DNA of 8,172 nucleotides. Source: Marinibacterium sp039179965 (GTDB lineage Bacteria > Pseudomonadota > Alphaproteobacteria > Rhodobacterales > Rhodobacteraceae). A model generated the notes under the pieces. The model ran no database searches, was not told the DNA's origin, and saw only the letters and a program-made list of their open reading frames with translations. Location: positions 1 to 8,172 of the forward strand of contig JBCDEC010000212.1 of the NCBI GenBank assembly GCA_039179965.1, given 5' to 3'. Below are positions 1 to 6,584 of the stretch, piece by piece (positions within the stretch are counted from its first letter, which is position 1; every line of letters begins with the position of its first letter). The translations under genes were made by a program, and so were the position numbers.

Positions 1-13
1 GATAGGCGGCCAT
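1..13 (-). CDS. Possible 5' end of a divergent gene (first four codons only)
   Basis: On the minus strand an ATG (11-13) is preceded by AGAGG (plus-strand 22-26) at an 8-nt spacing, which is a normal Shine-Dalgarno arrangement. Only M-A-A-Y can be read before the window ends, so no product can be named. If real, the gene runs leftward and the following 374 bp are a divergent intergenic region. The ATG could equally be fortuitous. Confidence 0.25.
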
Positions 14-387
14 TGGCGTATCCTCTGGGATGGGCGGTTTCAGACGGGTAGATAGCGGAGGGACGCAGGCGGGGCAATCAGGAGGGTGCGGATGGAAAAG
101 CGACGGCGTTGCAGTAGACGCATGGCGCGCCCGGGTCGTCATCCCGAAAGCCGGTTTTGTGAAGCTCGATCCTCGGTTCCGGAATCAGAAAAGACATGCG
201 ACACCTCTTGTTCCCGTCAGAGACAAGCCATCACGCGCCTGCAATGAGGGCGAACGGATTACAATTCTTCGTTGGATGTTGGTTGAACCTGACTGTTTGT
301 CCTTATTTCTTGGACAGCGCATGGGATGCGCGTTACGCCTTGTGGCAAGATGAGATCCCTCGGCTCCAATGATACCCGGCGTCGCCC
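14..387. other. Leading intergenic region without a confident gene
   Basis: No open frame here resembles a known protein, and third-position G/C bias is weaker than in the neighbouring genes. The middle part (about 180-310) is visibly richer in A/T, as expected of regulatory DNA. A TACAAT box at 260-265 matches the sigma70 -10 consensus at five of six positions, but no good -35 lies 16-18 bp upstream. A 6-bp perfect dyad GCGCAT/ATGCGC with a 3-nt centre lies at 317-331. A small ORF (92-247) is listed separately. Confidence 0.5.
92..247 (+). CDS. Possible small ORF, 51 aa, Arg/Cys-rich, unknown
   Basis: The ATG at 92 follows a perfect AGGAGG (80-85) with a 6-nt spacer, the best ribosome binding site in this region. 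The frame runs 51 codons to TGA at 245-247. The product is very basic at its start (MEKRRRCSRR) and carries five cysteines, with no signal peptide or membrane segment. Against it, about half of its codons end in A or T, unlike the G/C-ending codons of neighbouring genes, and it uses AGA, AGT and TCA. I do not recognise it. It may be a chance ORF or a leader peptide within the region upstream of the first lipoprotein gene. Confidence 0.2.
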   Translation: MEKRRRCSRRMARPGRHPESRFCEARSSVPESEKTCDTSCSRQRQAITRLQ

Positions 388-1689
388 ATGACATCCTTTC
401 GCGTGGTTTTCGCACTGCTGCTGATTGTGTTGACCGGATGCGGGGCAGGGGGGACGCGGACGCAGCTGGCGCAGCCGCCGAACCTCGTGACGCTGGAGGG
501 CGGTGTGGCCTATCCGGAGCAAGAAGTGCCTGCCGCGTGGCGGACGGTGCGTAGCGAGGTTCTGTATGTGACCGACCGCAACCCGGCGGTTTCGGAAACG
601 GGCCGGGTGACCGGATACGGGGACATGCGCAGCAAGGCGATGGCCTATGGCGCCAGCCTTGTCGCGTTCGGCGATCTGCAGAGCTGGGATGAGCTGGTTG
701 CGCTGAGCAGCGGGGACGTGCCGCCTGACATCATCCAGCTGGACGCGCTGGCGGTGACAGAGATCGCGCGCTTTCCCGAAACGCCGCTGCCTTATGTCGA
801 AGGCGGCGGCCGGCTGCAGACCACGCCGGAGGCCAATGCCGCCTACGAGGCCAGTGCACGTGCGATGCGCAATGACCTGTCCCGGCGGTTGCGGCAGACC
901 GGTGTCGACCGGGTGACGGTCTATGTGCACGGGTTCAACAATGAGTTTGACGACGCCGTCGGCACGATGGCCAATATCTGGCATTTCACGGGACGGCAGA
1001 GCCTGCCGGTGATCTATTCGTGGCCCGCCGGCAGCGATGGCGTTCTGGCGTATTTCCGGGACAGTGAATCGGGCGAATTCTCGGTGTTTCACCTCAAGGA
1101 GTTCATGCGCGTGCTGGCCTCGGTTCCGGAACTCAAGCGGATTGACATCATTGCCCATTCACGGGGCACGGCAGTGACCACGGTGGCGCTGCGGGAAATG
1201 CTGCTGGAGGCGCGCGGCTCTGGCGAGAACGTGCGCGAAAAACTCAAGACCGGGACCCTGATCCTTGCCGCCGCCGATCTCGATGTCGGCGTGGCTCAGC
1301 AGCGTCTGGTGGCCGAACGGTTCGGCAACGCGTTCGAGCAGATCAACATCTACGTCAATCCCAACGATGGCGCGCTGTTTCTGTCGGGCATCATCGGCGC
1401 CGTGGAGCGGGTCGGCGGTATGAATGTGAACAACATGACCGAGACGGACCGAGAGGAAATCGCTGAATCCGGCAATGTCAGCGTCATTCTCGTCGAGCGC
1501 GGCAACCGCAGTCTCGGGCATACATATTTTCGCGACAACCCCGCTGTCATGTCAGATATCATCCTTGCGCTCTGGACAGGCGCGCGCGCAGGCACCGCCG
1601 CGCGACCGTTGCAGCGGATATCGCCCAATCTCTACAATCTGCCACCGGATTACCCGGGCGACATGACGACGGTGATCGATGAATTGTAG
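388..1689 (+). CDS. Alpha/beta-hydrolase lipoprotein, DUF900 type (first of tandem pair)
   Basis: This 433-aa protein begins with a lipoprotein signal peptide: hydrophobic residues 5-15, then lipobox LTGC with the acylated Cys18. Gly rather than Asp follows Cys18, so outer-membrane sorting is likely. Features of a DUF900-type alpha/beta hydrolase follow. There is a YVHGFNNEF oxyanion-hole loop (179-187) and a SWPAGSDG loop (211-218). The nucleophile elbow is AHSRG with Ser258, the acid is probably Asp327 in VNPNDGAL, and the His is His378 in LGHTYFRDNP. All three catalytic residues are present, so an active esterase, lipase or amidase-like enzyme is likely; the substrate is unknown. ATG 388 puts the signal peptide at the N-terminus. 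No Shine-Dalgarno is visible before it; the upstream bases are CGGCGTCGCCC. The next gene encodes a close paralogue that aligns without gaps over nearly the whole length. Confidence 0.9.
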   Translation: MTSFRVVFALLLIVLTGCGAGGTRTQLAQPPNLVTLEGGVAYPEQEVPAAWRTVRSEVLYVTDRNPAVSETGRVTGYGDMRSKAMAYGASLVAFGDLQSWDELVALSSGDVPPDIIQLDALAVTEIARFPETPLPYVEGGGRLQTTPEANAAYEASARAMRNDLSRRLRQTGVDRVTVYVHGFNNEFDDAVGTMANIWHFTGRQSLPVIYSWPAGSDGVLAYFRDSESGEFSVFHLKEFMRVLASVPELKRIDIIAHSRGTAVTTVALREMLLEARGSGENVREKLKTGTLILAAADLDVGVAQQRLVAERFGNAFEQINIYVNPNDGALFLSGIIGAVERVGGMNVNNMTETDREEIAESGNVSVILVERGNRSLGHTYFRDNPAVMSDIILALWTGARAGTAARPLQRISPNLYNLPPDYPGDMTTVIDEL

Positions 1690-1717
1690 GCGGCGACCAA
1701 CGGTGGATTGGCCCAGT

Positions 1718-1751
1718 CCAGAGCATACGTGGCCCATGATCGATGCTCTGG
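1718..1751. repeat. Perfect 9-bp inverted repeat between the hydrolase genes
   Basis: CCAGAGCAT (1718-1726) and ATGCTCTGG (1743-1751) are exact reverse complements separated by 16 nt. The dyad begins 28 bp after the first hydrolase stop and ends 34 bp before the second start. No T-run follows the right arm, so a classical Rho-independent terminator is unlikely. A TATGAT box (1754-1759), five of six matches to a -10 element, starts 2 bp after the right arm, but no matching -35 is seen. An operator for the second gene or an mRNA stem-loop between two co-transcribed genes are both possible. Confidence 0.6.
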
Positions 1752-1785
1752 CATATGATGTTCGGTCCGTGCCGGTCGGCGTCGC

Positions 1786-3096
1786 ATGATGATCCGGTCT
1801 GCATTTACCTGGCTTGCGGTTGTCGCACTTGCGGCATGCGTCAATACCAGCGCAAATCTAGCCCCGCCGCCCAACCTGTATACCTTTGAGACGGGCGCCG
1901 ATTATCCGGCTGATGCGGTGCCCGAGGTGTTGCGACGTACCCGGACCGAAATCCTGTACATGACCGATCGCAATCCAAGGCTTGACGCGACGGGTATTGT
2001 CGCGGGCTATGGCGAGCGGCGCAGCGATCAGATGGCCTTTGGCGTGAGCCTTGTGGAGTACGGCGAACTCCAGAACTGGGACGATCTGGTGGCCCGGACG
2101 ACCGCGGAAAAACCACGCGGGATCACGCGGCTCAACCCGGTCTACATGGAAGAATTCGTGCGGTTTCCGGCCACGCCACTGCCCTATGCGGCCGGCCGTG
2201 GCCGGTTGCAGGCCACGCCGGAAGCACAGCAGCGCTACGATGCCAGTATCAAGCGGGTGCAACGGGAAATCTCGACACGGTTGCGGCAGACCGGGCTCGA
2301 CCGGGTCATGGTGTATGTCCACGGGTTCAACAACGAATTCGATGACGCTGTCGGTACTCTTGCAAATCTCTGGCATTACACCGGGCGTCAGAGCTTGCCG
2401 ATGCTGTATTCCTGGCCCGCAGGCAGCGATGGACCACTGGCGTATTTCCGGGATGTGGAATCGGGCGAGTTCTCCGTCTTCCACGTCAAGGAATTCATGC
2501 GGGTAATGGCCGGTGTCCCGGAGCTGGACCGGATTGACATCGTTGCGCATTCGCGCGGTTCCGCCGTCATGGCAGCGGCCCTGCGCGAAATGCTGATCGA
2601 GGCGCGGGCCCTGGGCGGGGATCCGCGGGCGCGGCTGAAAACGGGCATCCTCGTGCTTGCGGCAGCCGATCTCGACCTCGGCGTCGTGCGTCAGCGGCTG
2701 GTGGCGGAACGCTTTGCCGACGCTTTCGAGCAGGTCAACATTTACGTCAATCCCGATGATGGCGCTTTGCAGCTGTCACAAGTGATCGGGCGGGTGAGCC
2801 GACTGGGGGGTGTCGACCCCAAGCGCCTCTCGGAACGTGAGCGGGCCGACCTTGCGAGCGCGGACAATGTCAACGTGATCATCGTTGAAGGCGGCGGCGC
2901 ACAGTTGGGCCATTCTTATTTCCGGGATAACCCCGCGGTCCTGTCCGATATCGTGCTGGCGCTGCGGACGCGCGCACCGGCGGGCACGGACTTTCGGCCG
3001 CTCGAACCCGTGGTCGAAAATCTCTATCTGCTGCACCAGAATTATCCGGCCGAAGTGCTTCCCGAGATGCTGGACAGACCGGCGGTAGATCGGTGA
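1786..3096 (+). CDS. Alpha/beta-hydrolase lipoprotein, DUF900 type (second of tandem pair)
   Basis: This 436-aa paralogue of the preceding gene aligns with it without gaps from the PPNL motif onward (offset two residues). By eye, well over half of positions are identical. It has its own signal peptide with lipobox LAAC (Cys18). The catalytic set is conserved: YVHGFNNEF (177-185), AHSRG with nucleophile Ser256, VNPDDGAL with probable acid Asp325, and LGHSYFRDNP with His376. Differences concentrate in the N-terminal 120 residues and the region around 335-375, which could alter substrate or partner. ATG 1786 is directly followed by a second ATG (1789), and either could initiate. No Shine-Dalgarno is evident. 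The gap to the first gene is 96 bp and holds an inverted repeat, so this gene may be co-transcribed or separately controlled. An exported lipid-anchored hydrolase of unknown substrate is the safest call. Confidence 0.9.
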   Translation: MMIRSAFTWLAVVALAACVNTSANLAPPPNLYTFETGADYPADAVPEVLRRTRTEILYMTDRNPRLDATGIVAGYGERRSDQMAFGVSLVEYGELQNWDDLVARTTAEKPRGITRLNPVYMEEFVRFPATPLPYAAGRGRLQATPEAQQRYDASIKRVQREISTRLRQTGLDRVMVYVHGFNNEFDDAVGTLANLWHYTGRQSLPMLYSWPAGSDGPLAYFRDVESGEFSVFHVKEFMRVMAGVPELDRIDIVAHSRGSAVMAAALREMLIEARALGGDPRARLKTGILVLAAADLDLGVVRQRLVAERFADAFEQVNIYVNPDDGALQLSQVIGRVSRLGGVDPKRLSERERADLASADNVNVIIVEGGGAQLGHSYFRDNPAVLSDIVLALRTRAPAGTDFRPLEPVVENLYLLHQNYPAEVLPEMLDRPAVDR

Positions 3097-3198
3097 CCGT
3101 GGTTCCGTCTGTCTGTGGCATCGGCTGCGCTGCCGCCCTCAAGAACAGGGAGATGCGCCCGGCGCCACGTAACCCTCTTGATCCGTTGCGAGTGTCGT

Positions 3199-3765
3199 AT
3201 GGCTGAGATTCTGTTTGTTCTGTCGGTCGCGTTCGCACACGCGATGACCAATCTCGACAACATCGCCGTCGTTCTGGTTTTGAGCACCACGGTGGGAATC
3301 AGGCGCTGCGTGAGCGCGTTTGCCCTGACGCAGGTGATCTGTATCCTGCTCGCTGCCGGTATCGGAGCGGCGGCCATTGATGTGCTGGGCGCCTGGGTCG
3401 GGTATGTGGGACTGCTTCCAATCGCGCTGGGGGTTTACACCCTTTGGCGCGGCGGCACCGTCGCAGATGCCGTCCCCACGAGAGAGGCCAATTCGATGGG
3501 GGCGTTGATGATTGTCTTTTTCAGCCTCGGGCTGGACACGATCATGATCATGTCAGCAATCTTTGCCGACAGTGCGGTGGGGTGGCGGGCGCTGGCCTAT
3601 CTGGGCGCGGCGGTGTCGCTCTCTGCCATGGTCGCGTTATTGCTGGTGATGACGTATGGCGACAAGGCCACCCGGATCATTGAGCGCCTGAATCGGTTTG
3701 CCCCCTATGCCCTGATCGCGGTCGGACTTTACATTCTCAGCAACACCATCACTGACGCTGTCTGA
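3199..3765 (+). CDS. CadD-like / LysE-superfamily membrane transporter
   Basis: This is a 188-aa integral membrane protein with about six predicted helices (roughly residues 3-30, 36-60, 64-84, 99-121, 129-152, 164-182). It is built as two related halves. The first carries the polar membrane motif TNLDN (17-21). The second carries the matching LGLDT (110-114) at the same place in its repeat. This fits the cadmium-resistance (CadD) branch of the LysE superfamily, whose members export divalent cations. The GLLPIALGVYTLWRGG segment (71-86) ending helix 3 also suits that branch. Substrate cannot be told from sequence; Cd, Mn or another cation are candidates. The frame is open upstream to a GTG at 3115, but residues before ATG 3199 are Arg/Cys-rich and unlike a transporter N-terminus. 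There is no clear Shine-Dalgarno. It begins 102 bp after the second hydrolase. No metalloregulator gene is adjacent. Confidence 0.7.
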   Translation: MAEILFVLSVAFAHAMTNLDNIAVVLVLSTTVGIRRCVSAFALTQVICILLAAGIGAAAIDVLGAWVGYVGLLPIALGVYTLWRGGTVADAVPTREANSMGALMIVFFSLGLDTIMIMSAIFADSAVGWRALAYLGAAVSLSAMVALLLVMTYGDKATRIIERLNRFAPYALIAVGLYILSNTITDAV

Positions 3766-4179
3766 AGCAATACGCGCTGCTCCAAGGCTGCCGACGACCC
3801 AAAACGGAGCGTGGCCCGGGCATGGAACGACAGGATGCCGCCGTGGGGTGCCGAAAGCAGCAACGCGTCCTGCGATAGCCCATCGGCACCGACCAAAGTC
3901 ATCTGGCCCAACACGGCGCGTGTCGCGAACAAGGCGCTGAAATCACGCCGTCTTTGGGTGTTCAGCAGCTCGAACCACACGAGATACGCGAACCCCCGTC
4001 TTTGATGGGTGGTGCAACAGCCATTGCAGGCAGTGTTGATTTGACCACCAAAGCGCCGTTGCGACATCTGACACGCTGTCTGTTGGTTTGGCGCGACGCG
4101 GATCGGCGCGAAAAGGCTGGACTTCGCGGGCGGAGCGCGGTGAAACATCCCAAGCGTGACGCAGGAGGATGCCGCGCCG
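3766..4179. other. Gap of about 410 bp without a recognised gene
   Basis: Between the transporter stop and the nadD start I find no confident gene. A minus-strand frame stays open from 4148 to 3729 (139 codons) and overlaps the transporter's 3' end by 37 bp. Its part below about 3960 uses mostly G/C-ending codons and reads as plausible hydrophobic protein, but I recognise no family and see no ribosome binding site. A plus-strand GTG frame (3811-4005, 64 aa) is equally open. A 9-bp direct repeat CCGTCTTTG (3948-3956 and 3996-4004) is the only repeat noted. The region could contain a decayed gene or the nadD promoter. Confidence 0.4.
4163..4168 (+). promoter_or_regulatory. Ribosome binding site that fixes the nadD start
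   Basis: AGGAGG lies 11 nt before ATG 4180. An earlier in-frame GTG (4156) sits upstream of this site and has no Shine-Dalgarno of its own. An out-of-frame ATG (4169) touches the site with no spacer. The ATG at 4180 is therefore preferred. Confidence 0.6.
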
Positions 4180-4791
4180 ATGCAATATGTCTTGCCGCCA
4201 TGCCGGGACGGGCAGGCGATTGGTCTTCTTGGCGGTTCGTTCGATCCGCCCCATGCCGGACATGTGCATATCAGCCGGGAGGCGTTGCGCCGCTTCGGAC
4301 TGGATCAGGTGTGGTGGCTCGTTTCACCCGGCAATCCGCTCAAGGCGCGAGGACCGGCGCCGCTGGAACGGCGCATGGCCGCTTGCCGGGCGCTGGCGCA
4401 ACACCCGCGTCTTCGTGTGAGCGATTTTGAATCCCAAGCCGGCACACGCTACACCGCCGAGACGCTGGCGGAACTGATGGCCGTGCGGCCGCGCGTGTCA
4501 TTCGTCTGGCTGATGGGAGCCGACAACCTCGCGCAGTTTGATCATTGGCAGGATTGGCGGCGGATCATCGGGAGCGTACCGCTGGGTGTGCTGGCACGTC
4601 CGGGCCAGCGAATCTCGGCGCGCATGTCGAAAGCCGCGCGCGTTTTCCGGGCCGCCCGCTTGCCCGCGCGGAAGGCGTCGCTGCTTCCTCATACCGCGCC
4701 ACCGTGCTGGTGTTTTGTGAATGTGCCGATGTCTTCGCTGTCCTCCAGCGACATTCGGGATCAGGGCGACTGGACCGGGCTGGCGCCCTGA
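4180..4791 (+). CDS. nadD: Nicotinate-nucleotide adenylyltransferase NadD
   Basis: This cytoplasmic enzyme transfers AMP from ATP to nicotinate mononucleotide, giving deamido-NAD, the step before NAD synthetase. The 203-aa length is normal for the family. Diagnostic nucleotidyltransferase motifs are present: GGSFDPPHAGH (18-28, the GxFDPxHxGH ATP-binding signature), WWLVSPGNPLK (45-55), YTAETL (91-96), MGADNLAQFDHW (112-123, NaMN pocket) and SSSDIR (188-193, the C-terminal SSTxIR-type ATP motif). All key residues are intact, so it should be functional. The start at ATG 4180 is supported by AGGAGG at 4163-4168. The dacB-like gene follows after 97 bp on the same strand. Confidence 0.95.
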   Translation: MQYVLPPCRDGQAIGLLGGSFDPPHAGHVHISREALRRFGLDQVWWLVSPGNPLKARGPAPLERRMAACRALAQHPRLRVSDFESQAGTRYTAETLAELMAVRPRVSFVWLMGADNLAQFDHWQDWRRIIGSVPLGVLARPGQRISARMSKAARVFRAARLPARKASLLPHTAPPCWCFVNVPMSSLSSSDIRDQGDWTGLAP

Positions 4792-4852
4792 GGTTGCGAC
4801 GAACCGCGTGGCATCAGAGACTCAGACAACGGAAAATTCACCTTATGGTGGA

Positions 4853-4881
4853 TTGTATGCCGGGCGGAGCTTTGTCTAAAT
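4853..4881 (+). promoter_or_regulatory. Weak candidate promoter directly before the dacB-like gene
   Basis: TTGTAT (4853-4858) and CTAAAT (4876-4881) are separated by 17 bp. Each matches its sigma70 hexamer at only three positions. A transcript starting 7-8 bp after the -10 box would begin at or next to the A of ATG 4889, giving a leaderless mRNA. This fits the absence of a Shine-Dalgarno there. Confidence 0.3.
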
Positions 4882-4888
4882 ACGTGTC

Positions 4889-6388
4889 ATGACACATGGC
4901 ATTTCACGCCGGGTTCTTTTGTCGTCCGCGCTGGCGGGCCTGGCAACCAGTGCCTGTGCGGGGGCACCGTCAAGTTCATTGAGACCACAAACACGGCCCG
5001 CCCGCACGTCGACGCGCTCGAATGCGCAGGCGCGCGCACTGATCGAACAATCCGGCCTGTCGGGCCGGGTGGGTTACGCCGTGGTCGACATCCGCGATGG
5101 TCGGATTCTGGAAGCTTACGACGAGGTGCGTGGACTGCCACCGGCCAGTGTCGCAAAATCGATCACGGCGCTTTACGCCCTGGACACGCTGGGGGCGGGA
5201 TACCGGTTTGACACACGGTTGGTGGCGACCGGCCCGGTTGAGGGCGGTGTCGTCAAGGGAGATCTGATTCTGGCGGGCGGAGCCGATCCCGTGCTGAACA
5301 CCGATGATCTGGCGGCGATGGCCGCGCGATTGCAGGGTGCGGGCGTCAACGCGGTCGAAGGTCGGGTGAGGCCCTGGGGCGGAGCACTGCCGTTTGTGCG
5401 CGCGATCGACGACCGGCAGCCGGAACATGTGGGTTACAATCCCGCCGTGTCGGGTCTCAACCTCAATTTCAACCGTGTTCATTTCGGCTGGCAGCGCAAC
5501 GGGTCGGGCTATGCGCTGGCGATGGATGCGCGCTCTGGCCGGTATCGCCCGGAGGTCAGTGTGGCGCGTGTCAGTCTCGCGGAGCGGCGCAGTCCCGTCT
5601 ATGCCTACCAAGATGGCGGTGATCACGACAGCTGGAGTGTTGCTCGGGCGGCTTTGGGGGGCAGCGGCGCGAGGTGGCTGCCGGTGCGCCGACCCGAGGC
5701 CTATGCGGCCGAGGTTTTCACCAAGCTGGCCGCCTCCAAAGGTGTCAGGGCAGCGCCAGGCGGCGCATGGCAGGGCGCGCCGGAAGGCCGCATGCTGGTA
5801 CGACACCAAAGCAAGGATATGGCCTCGATCCTGCGCGACATGCTGAAATACTCCACGAACCTGACCGCCGAGGCGGTGGGCATGGCGGCCTCTTCTGCGC
5901 GCGGCGGGCGGCCCCGTTCGCTGGCGGCCTCGGGTACCGAAATGAGCCGATGGGCCAGCCAGAAGCTGGGTGTTACAGATGGTCGGCTGGTCGATCATTC
6001 CGGTCTTGGTGTTGCATCGCGTGTGAGTGCGGCGTCGATGGCGCTCGCCATGGCGCGCGTACATCAGGATAATGGCGGTACGGGACAATTGCAGCCGTTG
6101 CTCAAACCATTCGCGATGCGCAATGCCAATGGCGGTGTCAATGCCAACCACCCGGTCAAGGTGCAGGCCAAAACGGGCACGCTCTATTTTGTGAGTGCGC
6201 TGTCGGGCTATGCGACGACGCCTTCGGGCAAGGATCTGGCCTTTGCGATCTTCACGGCGGACGAAAGCCGACGTCAGGGCTTGAATCCGGCCGGCGATAC
6301 GCGCCCGGAAGGATCAGTAACCTGGAACCGCCGGTCCAAGAAACTGCAGCAGACATTGATTGAGCGCTGGGCGCGTCTTTACGGGTAA
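4889..6388 (+). CDS. dacB: D-alanyl-D-alanine carboxypeptidase/endopeptidase, PBP4/DacB type (peptidase S13)
   Basis: This 499-aa periplasmic penicillin-binding protein removes terminal D-Ala from peptidoglycan stem peptides and may cleave D-Ala-mDAP cross-links. The three active-site motifs are SVAK (87-90, nucleophile Ser87 and Lys90), STN (322-324) and KTG (428-430). The long insert between the first two motifs, and the length near that of E. coli PBP4 (477 aa), favour S13 over the shorter S11 family. The N-terminus SRRVLLSSALAGLA (6-19) looks like a Tat signal. Cys23 follows TSA, a poor lipobox, so signal-peptidase-I cleavage near Ala24-Ala26 is more likely. The start is well fixed: an in-frame TAA lies 12 nt upstream (4877-4879) and no start codon lies between. 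No Shine-Dalgarno is at a usable distance (GGAG at 4866-4869 is 19 nt away), so leaderless initiation is possible. It lies 97 bp after nadD. Confidence 0.93.
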   Translation: MTHGISRRVLLSSALAGLATSACAGAPSSSLRPQTRPARTSTRSNAQARALIEQSGLSGRVGYAVVDIRDGRILEAYDEVRGLPPASVAKSITALYALDTLGAGYRFDTRLVATGPVEGGVVKGDLILAGGADPVLNTDDLAAMAARLQGAGVNAVEGRVRPWGGALPFVRAIDDRQPEHVGYNPAVSGLNLNFNRVHFGWQRNGSGYALAMDARSGRYRPEVSVARVSLAERRSPVYAYQDGGDHDSWSVARAALGGSGARWLPVRRPEAYAAEVFTKLAASKGVRAAPGGAWQGAPEGRMLVRHQSKDMASILRDMLKYSTNLTAEAVGMAASSARGGRPRSLAASGTEMSRWASQKLGVTDGRLVDHSGLGVASRVSAASMALAMARVHQDNGGTGQLQPLLKPFAMRNANGGVNANHPVKVQAKTGTLYFVSALSGYATTPSGKDLAFAIFTADESRRQGLNPAGDTRPEGSVTWNRRSKKLQQTLIERWARLYG

Positions 6389-6584
6389 TTACCCTGATGG
6401 GCGGTGTCCGGACGGGGACGGCAGGAGCCGTCTGAAGTTTCTCGCCGGGGCCCGGTCGTATCTGCCTTCGCGGCGCGCGACGCGCACGCTAAGGTGGCGC
6501 GGAGAACAGATTCGGACGGTGATCATGTCGTGATCCGGCACTTGCGGGAAGCGCCGATCCGTCATCGGGGTGGAGAGAGGTATC
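6389..6584. other. Upstream region of the HupE/UreJ-family gene, with a GTGATC repeat
   Basis: This 196-bp gap holds the short hairpin at 6417-6432 and a compact repeat at 6519-6535. There GTGATC occurs twice with an 11-bp period (6519-6524, 6530-6535), and GATCA/TGATC forms a dyad (6521-6535). One helical turn of spacing is typical of regulator sites, but the repeat is short. No B12-box sequence (GCCACTG) typical of cobalamin riboswitches is present. The hupE ribosome binding site GGAGAGAGG lies at 6572-6580, 4 nt before ATG 6585. Confidence 0.4.
6417..6432. terminator. Short hairpin after the dacB-like gene, possible weak terminator
   Basis: GACGGC (6417-6422) and GCCGTC (6427-6432) form a perfect 6-bp GC-rich stem with an AGGA tetraloop, 28 bp after the TAA. 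Only a short TTT (6438-6440) follows after five other bases, so a Rho-independent terminator is possible but weak. A perfect palindrome GTCCGGAC (6406-6413) lies just before it. Confidence 0.3.

Noticed and set aside
30..353. 107-codon plus-strand frame in the leading region
   Set aside because: No ribosome binding site, no recognisable motif, and composition that does not resemble the neighbouring genes.
259..1158. 299-codon open frame antisense to the first hydrolase
   Set aside because: It is the mirror of a clearly coding gene with strong G/C third positions, which leaves long antisense frames open. The translation is His/Arg/Gln/Pro-rich and matches no family. The second hydrolase shows the same effect (1858-2550).
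3073..3113. GACAGAC/GTCTGTC 7-bp inverted repeat around the stop of the second hydrolase
   Set aside because: The loop is 27 nt, the left arm lies inside the coding region and no T-run follows, so a terminator call is not supported.
4156..4179. Upstream GTG start for nadD
   Set aside because: It has no Shine-Dalgarno, and the AGGAGG at 4163-4168 lies downstream of it, correctly placed for ATG 4180.
4976..6151. 391-codon open frame antisense to the dacB-like gene
   Set aside because: Same codon-bias effect: Arg/His-rich translation without recognisable domains, opposite an intact S13 peptidase with all active-site motifs.
6389..6584. Cobalamin riboswitch upstream of hupE
   Set aside because: I looked for the B12-box GCCACTG and the usual paired elements and did not find them.
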